Source: an uncultured Prevotellaceae bacterium
Lineage (GTDB): Bacteria > Bacteroidota > Bacteroidia > Bacteroidales > Bacteroidaceae
NCBI GenBank assembly: GCA_946406435.1
Contig: CAMJKP010000012.1
Span: 1-64,000, forward strand
Length of the DNA: 64,000 nucleotides
Direction of reading: 5' to 3'
The notes under the pieces are model-generated. The model worked only from the letters and a program-made list of their open reading frames with translations, was not told the origin of the DNA and made no database searches. Positions 32,182 to 41,604 of this stretch are shown here, piece by piece. A program made the position numbers and the translations under genes. How positions within the stretch are numbered: position 1 is the first letter of the stretch; the number at the start of each line of letters is the position of its first letter.

Positions 32182-32244
32182 CGAACGCAAAGACGCTAAG
32201 TCGCAAAGTTCATATTACCTCTGTGTCTTTGCGTCTTTGCGTTC
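32182..32244. repeat. Octamer-phased hairpin, CGCAAAGA family, copy 2
   Basis: CG at 32186, 32194, 32202 on the left and 32232, 32240 on the right, period 8, arms inverted. It lies in the leader of parC, 38 nt before the start codon. Confidence 0.88.
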
Positions 32245-32282
32245 AACAAAAAAGATACCGCGCTAAATGCTTTTCTAAACAC

Positions 32283-34973
32283 ATGGACGAGATAATAAAC
32301 GACAACCTGAACGAAAACGAAAGTGTCAGCACCAACGAGAGTGAAAGCGTTGGTGTTGTGAGTTCCAACCGTTTCGATGCTTCTGTGGTACATCACCTTA
32401 GTGGTATGTATCAGAGTTGGTTTCTGGATTACGCCTCATACGTAATCCTTGAACGTGCCGTGCCTCATATTGAGGACGGTCTGAAGCCTGTACAGCGTCG
32501 TATCCTGCACTCAATGAAGCGTATGGATGACGGACGTTTCAATAAGGTTGCGAATATCGTCGGCCATACCATGCAGTTCCACCCTCACGGTGACGCTTCC
32601 ATAGGTGATGCTCTTGTTCAGTTGGGACAGAAAGACCTTCTCATCGACACTCAGGGTAACTGGGGAAACATCCTCACTGGCTCAAGTGCCGCTGCCCCAC
32701 GTTATATTGAGGCACGACTCAGTAAGTTCGCCCTTGAGACCGTCTTTAACCCAAAGACAACCGACTGGCAGCTGTCATACGATGGTCGTAACAAGGAGCC
32801 TATCACCTTGCCGGTAAAGTTCCCTCTGCTTCTTGCACAGGGCGTGGAAGGTATTGCCGTAGGTCTTAACTCAAAGATCCTGCCACATAACTTCTGCGAG
32901 ATATGTGATGCAGCAATAGCATATCTGCGTGGTGAAGAGTTCCATCTGTACCCAGACTTCCCTACTGGCGGTTCAATAGACGTGTCAAAGTATAATGACG
33001 GTCAGCGTGGAGGTACGGTAAAGGTTCGTGCAAAGATAGAAAAGCTTGACAACAAGACACTCGTAATACGCGATATTCCATTCTCACGCACATCAGAGTC
33101 GCTTATCGATTCTATCACCCGTGCGGTGGAGAAAGGCAAGGTAAAGGTACGTAAAGTAGAAGACCTTACTGCTGCTAACGTGGAGATTCTCGTTCATCTC
33201 ACTCCTGGTGTTTCATCAGACAAGACATTGGACGCACTCTATATCTTCACCGATTGTGAGGTTAGCATATCACCAAACTGCTGTGTCATCAAGGACAGAA
33301 AGCCACAGTTCCTTACCATTAGCGATTTGCTTCGTGCAAGCACAGACCAGACTCTCAACCTTCTGAAACGCGAGTTGGAGATTCGCAGGGGCGAGTTACT
33401 TGAGCAGTTGTTCTTCGTTTCTCTGGAGAAGATTTTCATTGAAGAGCGCATCTATAAGGATAAGAAATTCGAGAATGCCACAAGTGTGGATAGCATCTGT
33501 GAGCATATCGACGAACGCCTGACACCATTCTATCACCTCTTTGTTCGTGAGGTAAGGAAGGAAGACATTCTCCGTCTTCTCGAAATTAAGATGCAGCGCA
33601 TTGCCAAGTTCTCAAAGGACAAGGCTGACGAGCTGATGGCAAAGATTCAGGCTGAGATTGAGGAGATAGAGCGCGATTTGAACCGCATGGTAGATGTAAC
33701 GTGCGAGTGGTTCGAGCATCTGAAGGAGAAGTATGGTGCAGAGCATCCACGCCTTACAGAGGTACGTTCTTTCGATACTATCGAGGCAACGAAGGTGGCT
33801 GAGGCAAACCAGAAACTGTATATCAACCGTGCAGAGGGATTCATCGGTACAGGACTGAAGAAAGACGAATTCGTGTGCAACTGTTCTGACATTGACGATA
33901 TCATCCTCTTCTACAAGGACGGTAAGTATAAGGTCATCCGTGTTGCGGATAAGATATTCGTTGGCAAGAACATTATCCATGTGCAGGTATGGAAGAAGAA
34001 CGACCTTCGTACGACATACAACATGGTATATCGCGACGGCAAGCAGGGCAACTACTACGTGAAGAGATTCAACGTGACAGGTATGACACGCGATAAGGAG
34101 TACGACCTCACAATGGGTACGGCAGGCTCAAAGGTTCATTACTTCACAGCCAATCCGAATGGTGAGGCTGAGGTTATCAAGGTTACTCTTGAGCCAAACG
34201 TGAAACTGAAGAAGATTTTCATCGACTATGACTTCTCTACCCTCGCTGTAAAGGGAAGAGCATCACGTGGTAATCTCTTGACAAAGAACACTATACATAG
34301 GATTTCGCTCAAGTCACATGGTCACTCTACATTGGGCGGTCAGAAGGTATGGTATGACCCTGACGTGAACCGTTTGAACCATACAGAGCACGGACAACTG
34401 CTTGGCGAGTTTACTGACGATGATCAGATACTCGTAATACTGAGCGATGGCGATTTCTATGTCACCACTCCGAATGTGGATAACCACTTCGAGCAGAATG
34501 TGAAGCGTATTGAGAAGTTTGATCCTGACAAGGTTTACACTTGTGTTCTTTTCGACAAGGACAATAAGAACCTTCCATATATTAAGCGTTTCAAGCTCGA
34601 TAAGGCGACAAAGAACCACCATAACTACCTGGGCAACCCACAGTCAGAGGAGGTTCTGTTGACCGATACCGTTTATCCTCGTCTTCTCGTTACATTCGGT
34701 GGTGCTGATGCTTTCCGTCCACAGATGGAGATTGATGCAGAGCAGTTTATCGGCATCAAGGGATATGACGCTCGCGGAAAGAGACTCGCCACATGGGAGG
34801 TTGCCAAGATTGAGGAGCTTGAGCCACTTCGTTTCCCAGATCCAACGGATGATAGCTCTGACGATAATGAAGAGGATAAGGAAGAGAATCTTGATCCAGA
34901 CGCAGATAAGAGCGAGCAGCAGGTACGTGATGAACTCACCGGACAGACGTCATTAGACTTCGGTGACGAATAG
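32283..34973 (+). CDS. parC: DNA topoisomerase IV subunit A
   Basis: An 896-aa type IIA topoisomerase A subunit, which cuts and rejoins DNA for decatenation together with ParE. The catalytic tyrosine is Y141 in AAAPRYIEARLS. QFHPHGDASIGDALV is the quinolone-region helix; the C-terminal beta-pinwheel begins at about 520 and a long acidic tail (SSDDNEEDKEEN) follows. It is assigned as ParC rather than GyrA from the N-terminal DGLKPVQRRILHSM region and Bacteroidetes length. The ATG at 32283 is chosen since an earlier in-frame ATG at 32223 would translate through the hairpin repeat. No parE is nearby. Confidence 0.9.
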   Translation: MDEIINDNLNENESVSTNESESVGVVSSNRFDASVVHHLSGMYQSWFLDYASYVILERAVPHIEDGLKPVQRRILHSMKRMDDGRFNKVANIVGHTMQFHPHGDASIGDALVQLGQKDLLIDTQGNWGNILTGSSAAAPRYIEARLSKFALETVFNPKTTDWQLSYDGRNKEPITLPVKFPLLLAQGVEGIAVGLNSKILPHNFCEICDAAIAYLRGEEFHLYPDFPTGGSIDVSKYNDGQRGGTVKVRAKIEKLDNKTLVIRDIPFSRTSESLIDSITRAVEKGKVKVRKVEDLTAANVEILVHLTPGVSSDKTLDALYIFTDCEVSISPNCCVIKDRKPQFLTISDLLRASTDQTLNLLKRELEIRRGELLEQLFFVSLEKIFIEERIYKDKKFENATSVDSICEHIDERLTPFYHLFVREVRKEDILRLLEIKMQRIAKFSKDKADELMAKIQAEIEEIERDLNRMVDVTCEWFEHLKEKYGAEHPRLTEVRSFDTIEATKVAEANQKLYINRAEGFIGTGLKKDEFVCNCSDIDDIILFYKDGKYKVIRVADKIFVGKNIIHVQVWKKNDLRTTYNMVYRDGKQGNYYVKRFNVTGMTRDKEYDLTMGTAGSKVHYFTANPNGEAEVIKVTLEPNVKLKKIFIDYDFSTLAVKGRASRGNLLTKNTIHRISLKSHGHSTLGGQKVWYDPDVNRLNHTEHGQLLGEFTDDDQILVILSDGDFYVTTPNVDNHFEQNVKRIEKFDPDKVYTCVLFDKDNKNLPYIKRFKLDKATKNHHNYLGNPQSEEVLLTDTVYPRLLVTFGGADAFRPQMEIDAEQFIGIKGYDARGKRLATWEVAKIEELEPLRFPDPTDDSSDDNEEDKEENLDPDADKSEQQVRDELTGQTSLDFGDE

Positions 34974-34980
34974 ATAGATT

Positions 34981-35015
34981 CATGTACAATCAACCATGTA
35001 CAATGTACAATTTCC
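34981..35015. repeat. Heptamer array, CATGTAC
   Basis: Units CATGTAC, AATCAAC, CATGTAC, AATGTAC, AATTTCC. It lies just before the DUF3316 start and would otherwise be read as its N-terminus. Confidence 0.7.
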
Positions 35016-35020
35016 CCTAC

Positions 35021-35851
35021 ATGCGCACGTTCCTTATTATAATAGTAATATTATTTGCTTCCTATGCCCAAGCACAGGAGAAACCTATTATTGACATTTT
35101 ACTACCTCTTGAAAGGATGACTAATGAATATGACATCATTAGTACTCGTCAGATAGAAAAAAGCACAACCTTTGCAATAGGCAATATAAACAGATTGGAC
35201 ACTTATCTTTCGCAAGAAGAATATAATGGTACAGAGTTTCGTTTTATTTCAGACTTGTACAAAATAAGACTCGACATATGGGACCTGAATTTCACCCATG
35301 AGGGTGCCATCGACTACACACACAATAGAGTTGACAATGCAAACACCTTGGCTGGTCATTATGATTTTGCATTCTCTATGCTGAAAGCTATAGAACACAG
35401 AAACAAATATAGTTTTCATGCAGGATTCATGACTGACCTTTATACTGGTTTTGCATATAACATGCGTAATACTGCGAATAATCCAGCACAGGGATATGCA
35501 TCACTTTCTATTGGAGGAGCAATAAAAGCCCACTATGATTTATTAATCAGGCATAAAATACTTAAAATAAACTATGAAGCACGTTTGCCATTTGTCGGCA
35601 TAATGTTCTCACCAGCATACGGACAGTCATATTACGAGTTGTTCAACAACGGGAACTATGATAATAATATTGTGGTGACATCAATAGCCATACCGCAGTA
35701 CAGGCATCAGCTATCCATAGACTATCCGATAAACAATCAGACATATATCCGTATAGGTTATCTTGGTGATTATCGTCAAAGCAAACCAAACGAGCTCAAG
35801 CAGCATACATACACCAATTCCTTCCTTATCGGGTTTGTATTAAGGAAATGA
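35021..35851 (+). CDS. DUF3316-like secreted protein
   Basis: A 276-aa protein with a signal peptide (MRTFLIIIVILFASYAQA, cleavage near residue 19). The mature part has alternating aromatic strands and ends FLIGFVLRK, the typical last strand of an outer-membrane beta-barrel or barrel-like protein. It resembles the Bacteroidetes DUF3316 family; moderate confidence. The ATG at 35021 is preferred to 34982 because the upstream codons come from the heptamer array. It overlaps the S41 peptidase gene by 4 nt (ATGA). Confidence 0.75.
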   Translation: MRTFLIIIVILFASYAQAQEKPIIDILLPLERMTNEYDIISTRQIEKSTTFAIGNINRLDTYLSQEEYNGTEFRFISDLYKIRLDIWDLNFTHEGAIDYTHNRVDNANTLAGHYDFAFSMLKAIEHRNKYSFHAGFMTDLYTGFAYNMRNTANNPAQGYASLSIGGAIKAHYDLLIRHKILKINYEARLPFVGIMFSPAYGQSYYELFNNGNYDNNIVVTSIAIPQYRHQLSIDYPINNQTYIRIGYLGDYRQSKPNELKQHTYTNSFLIGFVLRK

Positions 35852-36873
35852 AACACATGTACAAGGAAATGAAACACCTAAGCATACTGTCCCTACTCAT
35901 CATTCAACTCTTCACATTCACATCATGTGTGGAGGAGGAAGAATATGCCAATACCCCGACAGGAAACTTCGAGGCTCTATGGCGTATAATGGATGAGCAT
36001 TACTGTTTCTTCGATCTGAAGCAGAAGGAATTAGGTGTTGACTGGAATAATGTCCATGCAAGATATGCGTCACAGGTATCAGACAAGATGACTAGTGATC
36101 AGCTCTTTGAGTTCCTAAGCAACATGATAGGGGAGCTGAAAGACGGACACGTGAACCTATCCGCATCATTCGACTATGGAAGAAACTGGTCATGGAAGGA
36201 AGACTATCCTACCAATTTCTCAGACACTATCCAGAGGAAATATCTTGGTACAGACTATAAGATAGCCTGCGGATTGAAATACAGGATCCTTGAAAACAAC
36301 ATAGGATACATCTATTGCGGAACGTTCGAAAACTCATTCGGAGCAGGAAATCTTGACGAGATTCTGCTATATCTCGCTCCTTGCAATTCACTTATCATTG
36401 ACGTACGAAACAATGGTGGTGGAATGATAACATCAGCCCAAACTCTTGCCGCTCGATTTACGAACGAAAATGTACTGGTCGGATATATGCAGCACAAGAC
36501 AGGCACAGCGCACAATAGTTTTTCAGAATTAAACGCACAATATCTGGAACCAGCAAAGGGAATCAGATGGCAAAAGAAGGTCTGCGTACTTACAAACCGC
36601 TCGACCTATAGTGCCGCAAACGAGTTTGTGAAATACATGAAAACTCTTGGTGCAACCATCATAGGCGACAAGACTGGAGGAGGTGCAGGAATGCCATTCT
36701 CAAGTGAACTGCCTAATGGATGGGGAGTGCGTTTCTCTGCATGCCCTATGTATGACAGCCAACATAACAGTACGGAATTCGGCATCGAGCCAACGATAAA
36801 AGTTGACATCCAGAGCTCGGATTTCCAGAAACAAGTCGATACAATAATCGAAACTGCATTTTCAATCAATTAA
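35848..36873 (+). CDS. S41 family C-terminal processing peptidase, lipoprotein
   Basis: A 341-aa periplasmic or surface serine protease of the CtpA/tricorn-core S41 family. The Ser is in TYSAANEFVKYM within the motif LTNRSTYSA, with the IIDVRNNGGGM and GDKTGGGAGMP segments of the family. A lipobox FTSC anchors it. Three in-frame ATGs at 35848, 35857 and 35869 precede the signal peptide; the first overlaps the previous stop (ATGA), the third gives a classic lipoprotein n-region. AAGGAAATGAAACAC is duplicated around the first and third. No PDZ domain is evident. Confidence 0.87.
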   Translation: MKHMYKEMKHLSILSLLIIQLFTFTSCVEEEEYANTPTGNFEALWRIMDEHYCFFDLKQKELGVDWNNVHARYASQVSDKMTSDQLFEFLSNMIGELKDGHVNLSASFDYGRNWSWKEDYPTNFSDTIQRKYLGTDYKIACGLKYRILENNIGYIYCGTFENSFGAGNLDEILLYLAPCNSLIIDVRNNGGGMITSAQTLAARFTNENVLVGYMQHKTGTAHNSFSELNAQYLEPAKGIRWQKKVCVLTNRSTYSAANEFVKYMKTLGATIIGDKTGGGAGMPFSSELPNGWGVRFSACPMYDSQHNSTEFGIEPTIKVDIQSSDFQKQVDTIIETAFSIN

Positions 36874-37349
36874 AGTCGGGTGATTCCGAAATAAAATAAG
36901 GCTTCGCAAAAAGTCCCAAAAACGTTAGCACTCCTTTGGCAAAAAAGACATTTGGATTTATTCCAATGCGATTCCCATTTCTATCTGGATTATCATTGCA
37001 TTTTCCGATGTCTATTCATAGTCAAAAACGAATTTCAAGAATGGGACATTCTGCCTTCGTTCTGCCTTCGCTATGCCTTCGTTCTACCTTCGCTTCCTAC
37101 AATAATGGAGAAACAACATTATAACTATGGCATAAGGACAGAAAAAAGTATGACAAACATGATACTTTAGAACAACTATAATACCCTACTTTTTTTAACA
37201 TTACGGGAAAAGCGATTTCAAGATGTCCTGTATAGACAATTTTGACGATTATTTACCACTAAATACGCGCATATATATTAACAGAATAATTGCAAAACAC
37301 GCATAATTTGTTAATAAAAGTTAAACACAAGAATATTTTGGTCAAATTA
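36874..37349. other. Intergenic region before tRNA-Leu
   Basis: No gene is visible. It holds the 11-bp array at 37049-37092, flanked by other G/C-poor inverted segments, and A/T-rich DNA. The tRNA promoter follows. Confidence 0.6.
37049..37092. repeat. 11-bp phased CG array, copy 3
   Basis: Four tandem units ending in CG: TTCTGCCTTCG twice, CTATGCCTTCG, TTCTACCTTCG (CG at 37058, 37069, 37080, 37091). Only the pyrimidine-rich half is present; no clear opposing half was found. Confidence 0.85.
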
Positions 37350-37382
37350 CTTGTAGGAAATCAATTTATTTTATTACCTTTG
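37350..37382 (+). promoter_or_regulatory. Promoter of the tRNA-Leu transcript
   Basis: CTTG (37350-37353), 21 bp, TACCTTTG (37375-37382), about 60 nt before the tRNA. Confidence 0.65.
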
Positions 37383-37442
37383 CCACAGATATGATAAATA
37401 TAGTATAAGTAGATGTATAATCGATAAGTAAATACTATTGTT

Positions 37443-37524
37443 GCGTCTGTGGCGAAATTGGTAGACGCGCTAGACTTAGGATCTAGTGTCTTACGATGTG
37501 CAGGTTCGAGTCCTGTCAGACGCA
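37443..37524 (+). tRNA. tRNA-Leu (UAG anticodon)
   Basis: Acceptor GCGTCTG (37443-37449) pairs with CAGACGC (37517-37523), discriminator A. The D arm has GAAATTGGTAGAC, the T loop GGTTCGAGTCC, and a long variable arm marks a class II tRNA. The anticodon stem CTAGA/TCTAG encloses CTTAGGA, anticodon UAG, decoding CUA and related Leu codons. CCA is not encoded. Confidence 0.95.
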
Positions 37525-37583
37525 CTAACAGAGTATAAAGAGTATAATTGAATAAAAGTACTAACATAATCAATAGAAAAGAC

Positions 37584-38141
37584 ATGAAAAAGTTTTTATT
37601 TATTGCTGTTCTGTGTCTGTCAGCAGTATTATCTGTAAACGCACAGGTAGAGTTCAAGTTAACATCAGATGGAACATTCCATATGAGGGACGGTCGAAAC
37701 TTCGCAGTTGTACCTTTCGACAAGAAGACTGCGCACGAAATTTATACAGCACTCTTCACAAACGCATCTGAGGTGTTTAGAGACCCTAAGCAGAAGGTCA
37801 TCATTACAATTGATGGTGCTTCTATTAATATTCGTGCATACGACCCTAAGTTGACTTACGCAAAGGAAGGTGAGTATCTTGGAACTTACTACAACCTTAA
37901 CTTCGAGGTAAAGGACGGTAAGGTAAAGGTTGACGCTCCTATCGTGGACGAGAACCTTACAAGATCTAAGGATGGTGTACGTGACAAGGACTTCTCTAAG
38001 CTTGTTCGTTCATGGTATCAGGAGGCTACTCTCCAGGCTAGGTATGCCGATCAGGCTGCTTATACCGAGCAGGAGTTCAATGCAATCATCAATGGTATCC
38101 TCACTGGTAACTACATGATTGACAGCTCTGATAACTGGTAA
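37584..38141 (+). CDS. Secreted protein, possibly DUF4468-like
   Basis: A 185-aa protein with a signal peptide (FLFIAVLCLSAVLSVNA). The mature part suggests a beta-rich fold with VVPFDKKTAHEIYTALFTNA followed by strands (KVIITIDGASINIRAYD). The order resembles DUF4468-type proteins, only tentatively. It begins 60 nt after the tRNA and may be transcribed with it. A terminator follows at 38169. Codon bias is strong, so it may be well expressed. Confidence 0.75.
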   Translation: MKKFLFIAVLCLSAVLSVNAQVEFKLTSDGTFHMRDGRNFAVVPFDKKTAHEIYTALFTNASEVFRDPKQKVIITIDGASINIRAYDPKLTYAKEGEYLGTYYNLNFEVKDGKVKVDAPIVDENLTRSKDGVRDKDFSKLVRSWYQEATLQARYADQAAYTEQEFNAIINGILTGNYMIDSSDNW

Positions 38142-38168
38142 TCGAGTTCTAACTTTAGACATAATAAA

Positions 38169-38200
38169 GTTGTCAACCGCAAGGTTGGCAACTTTTTTTT
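38169..38200 (+). terminator. Rho-independent terminator
   Basis: GTTGTCAACC and GGTTGGCAAC pair around GCAA (one G/T wobble), followed by eight T. Confidence 0.9.
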
Positions 38201-38253
38201 ATGCTTTAACGTAAAAAATGCGAAAGTAAACAAGTATTCTCATTTTTTTTCAG

Positions 38254-38261
38254 TAAATTTG
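38254..38261 (+). promoter_or_regulatory. -7 box of the 199-aa gene
   Basis: TAAATTTG, 20 nt before the start codon; the -33 element is weak. Confidence 0.55.
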
Positions 38262-38281
38262 CAGTCATAAATCTATAAATA

Positions 38282-38881
38282 ATGAATAAAAGCAACTTAA
38301 CCGAGAAATGGAGCGAGAACGTAATCATCGTAGATGGTGACTACGTTGATTCTGTTGCTTTCAACCTCATAGTAAACTTTGAGCGAATGATAGGCCGTCA
38401 TATACCAGAGGCAGACCTTGCACACTGGCTTGACTGCATAGCACTCGACGGAGGAGTTAAGGGAGAATCAGAAACTTCGGTCATCTTCATTCACGACAAA
38501 GAGAAGGAAGGAATGAAGAACTTCCGTCCCTCACAATACGAAGAAGACATGAACGGCAAGGCTTTTCGCGACAATCTTGGAGAGTTCACCATGAGTAGCT
38601 TCCCTGTGGAAAAGGTTGTTAGCAAGGATGACTTCATCATTGACATTGTAAAGACAGCATCCAACCATAAGGACGTGAAGCGTGTGATGATTATTGCCGA
38701 CTGCGATGACGGCACTATGGTGGATTATCTTCGTCATGCCCTAAAGGATGTTGACGACGAGAAGAGAATTACCGTATTCGGAATGCAACCGCTTGCGGGA
38801 GGAAACTTCAGGCAAGAGATACTCGGATACTCGTTGATGTCAGCACTCGGTATCAAGAGCGAAGAAATTAAGGCAAATTGA
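38282..38881 (+). CDS. Conserved hypothetical protein (possibly DUF6621)
   Basis: A 199-aa soluble protein with no signal peptide. Motifs include NVIIVDGDYVDSVAFNLIVNFERMIGR and VMIIADCDDGTMVDYLRHALKD, a Rossmann-like alternation with an acidic turn. I recall a Bacteroidales family named DUF6621 next to saccharopine-dehydrogenase-like genes; not certain. It is followed 41 nt later by the carboxynorspermidine synthase gene, its stop codon lying in a heptamer array. Function unknown. Confidence 0.75.
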   Translation: MNKSNLTEKWSENVIIVDGDYVDSVAFNLIVNFERMIGRHIPEADLAHWLDCIALDGGVKGESETSVIFIHDKEKEGMKNFRPSQYEEDMNGKAFRDNLGEFTMSSFPVEKVVSKDDFIIDIVKTASNHKDVKRVMIIADCDDGTMVDYLRHALKDVDDEKRITVFGMQPLAGGNFRQEILGYSLMSALGIKSEEIKAN

Positions 38882-38912
38882 AAGTTGAAAATTGTAAACT
38901 GAAAATTATAAA
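38878..38912. repeat. Heptamer array, TTGAAAA
   Basis: Units TTGAAAG, TTGAAAA, TTGTAAA, CTGAAAA, TTATAAA. The upstream stop codon lies in the first unit and the array ends just before the next start codon. Confidence 0.75.
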
Positions 38913-38922
38913 TAAAAAAGAT

Positions 38923-40170
38923 ATGAACGGAAGAGTTTTAGTAATCGGTGCCGGTGGCGTTGCTACCGTAGCTATCGTGAAGATGGCAATGAATAGTGAC
39001 ATCTTCAAGGAGATTAAGATCGCAAGCCGCACAAAGGCAAAGTGTGATAACATCGTGAAGTACATCAACGAGAAGTTGCCAAACTGCAAGGCGGTTCTCT
39101 CAACAGCAAAGGTAGATGCTGACGATGTAGAGCAGTTGAAGGCTCTCATGAGCGACTACAAGCCAGAGATTGTTGTAAACCTCGCTTTGCCTTATCAGGA
39201 TCTCACTATCATGGACGCATGTCTTGCTTGTGGCTGTAACTATCTTGATACAGCCAACTACGAGCCAAAGGACGAGGCACACTTCGAGTATTCTTGGCAG
39301 TGGGCTTACCGTGAGCGTTTCGAGAAGGCTGGTCTCTGCGCTATCCTCGGTTGCGGTTTCGACCCAGGTGTTACAAGCATCTACACAGCATACGCAGCAA
39401 AGCATCACTTTGACGAGATTCAGTATCTTGACATCGTTGACTGTAATGCCGGTAATCACCATAAGGCATTCGCTACAAACTTCAATCCAGAGATCAATAT
39501 CCGCGAGATTACCCAGAAAGGTCTGTACTACGAGAACGGCAAGTACATCGAGACAGAGCCAATGGAGATTCACAAACCTCTCACCTACCCTAACATCGGT
39601 CCTCGCGAGTCATACCTCCTCCACCATGAGGAAATAGAGTCACTCGTTATCAACTACCCAACGATTAAGCGTGCCCGTTTCTGGATGACATTCGGTCAGC
39701 AGTACCTCACATATCTCGACGTTATCCAGAACATCGGCATGTCACGTATCGACGAGGTTGAGTACGAGGCACCAAAGGCTGACGGAACAGGCGTTGAGAA
39801 GGTAAAGATTGTTCCTCTTCAGTTCCTCAAGGCAGTTCTTCCAAACCCACAGGAGCTTGGTGAGAACTATGAGGGCGAGACTTCTATCGGTTGCCGTATC
39901 CGCGGTCTGAAGGATGGCAAGGAACAGACATACTACGTCTATAACAATTGCAAGCATCAGGACGCATACCAAGAGACAGGAATGCAGGGTGTAAGCTATA
40001 CAACAGGTGTTCCTGCTATGATTGGTGCAATGATGTTCCTCAAGGGCATATGGTCAAAGCCAGGCGTTCACAACGTTGAGGAGTTCGATCCAGATCCATT
40101 CATGGAGCAGCTCAACACCCAGGGTCTCCCTTGGCATGAGATCTTTAATGAGGATCTTGAACTTGATTAA
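38923..40170 (+). CDS. Carboxynorspermidine synthase (saccharopine dehydrogenase family)
   Basis: A 415-aa cytoplasmic dehydrogenase, N-terminal Rossmann motif VIGAGGVATVAIVKM and ILGCGFDPGVTSIYTAYA, matching carboxynorspermidine dehydrogenase. It condenses aspartate semialdehyde with putrescine or diaminopropane using NADPH, in the alternative spermidine pathway of Bacteroidetes. The ATG at 38923 fits the Rossmann start and avoids the array. The partner decarboxylase is not in the window. A long inverted repeat separates it from recA. Confidence 0.9.
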   Translation: MNGRVLVIGAGGVATVAIVKMAMNSDIFKEIKIASRTKAKCDNIVKYINEKLPNCKAVLSTAKVDADDVEQLKALMSDYKPEIVVNLALPYQDLTIMDACLACGCNYLDTANYEPKDEAHFEYSWQWAYRERFEKAGLCAILGCGFDPGVTSIYTAYAAKHHFDEIQYLDIVDCNAGNHHKAFATNFNPEINIREITQKGLYYENGKYIETEPMEIHKPLTYPNIGPRESYLLHHEEIESLVINYPTIKRARFWMTFGQQYLTYLDVIQNIGMSRIDEVEYEAPKADGTGVEKVKIVPLQFLKAVLPNPQELGENYEGETSIGCRIRGLKDGKEQTYYVYNNCKHQDAYQETGMQGVSYTTGVPAMIGAMMFLKGIWSKPGVHNVEEFDPDPFMEQLNTQGLPWHEIFNEDLELD

Positions 40171-40176
40171 AAAAGC

Positions 40177-40310
40177 GGCCTCTCCCCCCGCCCTCCCCCG
40201 TAGGGAGGGAGCCGGAAGGCGAAGGAAATAAGTATTTCTAATAAATAACATCGCCAATCCCCATAGTCGAATCGGCTCCCTCCCTACGGGGGAGGGCGGG
40301 GGGAGAGGCC
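40177..40310. repeat. Perfect 37-bp inverted repeat between the synthase and recA
   Basis: Arms 40177-40213 and 40274-40310 are perfect complements, G/C rich, beginning GGCCTCTCCCCCCGCC. A 60-nt A/T-rich centre separates them. The hairpin lies in the recA leader side. Confidence 0.92.
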
Positions 40311-40332
40311 ATAATTCATAATTGTAAATAAT

Positions 40333-41418
40333 ATGGCAAAGAAAGAAAAAGACGAGAAGCCTCTCGATGCAAAAGAGGCAAAGCTGAAGGCATTGCAGGC
40401 AGCACTCGGCAAGATAGAGAAAGACTTCGGTAAGGGAAGTATTATGAGACTCGGCGACGACAAGGTGGAGAAGGTGGAAGTCATTCCTACAGGTTCTATC
40501 GGTCTTGATATCGCACTCGGCGTAGGCGGCTATCCAAAAGGCCGTATCATCGAGATTTACGGTCCTGAGTCATCTGGTAAGACAACCCTCGCTATCCACG
40601 CTATCGCAGAAGCTCAGAAGGCTGGCGGTATCGCAGCAATCATTGACGCAGAGCACGCTTTCGACCGTTTCTATGCAGAGGCTCTCGGTGTGGATGTAGA
40701 AAACCTTTTGATCTCACAGCCTGACAATGGTGAGCAGGCACTCGAGATTGCAGACCAACTCATTTCAAGTGCTGCCGTTGACCTCGTTGTCATCGACTCT
40801 GTAGCAGCTCTTACTCCAAAGGCTGAAATCGAGGGAACAATGGGTGACAATAAGGTAGGTCTTCAGGCACGTCTTATGTCTCAGGCTTTGCGTAAGCTCA
40901 CATCAACGATATCAAAGACAAATACAACCTGTATATTCATCAACCAGTTGCGCGAGAAGATTGGTATCTCATTCGGTAACCCAGAGACCACAACCGGCGG
41001 TAACGCCCTGAAGTTCTACGCTTCTGTACGTATCGATATCCGTAAGGCTGCAGCCATCAAGGATGGCGACACACAGCTTGGTAACCTTACCAGAGTTAAG
41101 GTTGTTAAGAATAAGGTTGCTCCTCCTTTCAGAAAGTGCGAGTTTGATATCATGTACGGACAGGGTATTTCTAAGGTCGGTGAGATTCTCGACTTCGCAA
41201 TAGAGTACGATATCATCCAGAAGAGCGGCTCATGGCTATCATACGATGGTGCAAAGATTGCTCAAGGACGTGACAAGGGTATTGCCATCCTCAAGGACAA
41301 CCCAGAGCTTGCAGAGGAAATCGAGGCAAAGGTTCGTAAAGTTCTCGCAGAGAACAACGGGCAGATGCCAGAGAAGAGTTCTTCAAAGGCAGAAGCTTCA
41401 TCTGAAGAGGCTGAGTAA
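40333..41418 (+). CDS. recA: Recombinase RecA
   Basis: A 361-aa RecA recombinase that forms filaments on single-stranded DNA for homologous recombination and SOS co-protease activity. The Walker A motif is GPESSGKTT (77-85), Walker B is [10 protein letters not shown], and the L2 loop region includes [10 protein letters not shown] with [19 protein letters not shown]. Length and order are typical, with an acidic, Ser-rich C-terminal tail. No SOS box was identified upstream. Confidence 0.98.
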   Translation: MAKKEKDEKPLDAKEAKLKALQAALGKIEKDFGKGSIMRLGDDKVEKVEVIPTGSIGLDIALGVGGYPKGRIIEIYGPESSGKTTLAIHAIAEAQKAGGIAAIIDAEHAFDRFYAEALGVDVENLLISQPDNGEQALEIADQLISSAAVDLVVIDSVAALTPKAEIEGTMGDNKVGLQARLMSQALRKLTSTISKTNTTCIFINQLREKIGISFGNPETTTGGNALKFYASVRIDIRKAAAIKDGDTQLGNLTRVKVVKNKVAPPFRKCEFDIMYGQGISKVGEILDFAIEYDIIQKSGSWLSYDGAKIAQGRDKGIAILKDNPELAEEIEAKVRKVLAENNGQMPEKSSSKAEASSEEAE

Positions 41419-41430
41419 AGTTTTTTTAAC

Positions 41431-41561
41431 GCACCTCTGGTGCTTGAACTGACAATAATTACCAATCTTACCAATCTTGTTCCAATAAAATGACATTTAT
41501 ATATTTATGGCTAAAGATTGGTAAGATTGGTAATTTTTGTCAGTTAAAAGCAGTTTACTGC
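41431..41561. repeat. REPIN-like element, copy C (inverted orientation)
   Basis: Terminal hairpins GCACC-tct-GGTGC (41431-41443) and GCAGT-tt-ACTGC (41550-41561), with arms of TTACCAATC in tandem facing AAGATTGGTAAGATTGG. The order of the two terminal hairpins is reversed from copies A and B. It starts 13 nt after the recA stop. Confidence 0.88.
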
Positions 41562-41604
41562 TTACATTAAAAGCACGAACTAAATTCCCACTTTATCCCC
41601 ACAT

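Noticed and set aside
37443..37524. tRNA-Leu as an integration site of an island
   Set aside because: No integrase and no direct repeat of the tRNA 3' end were found nearby.
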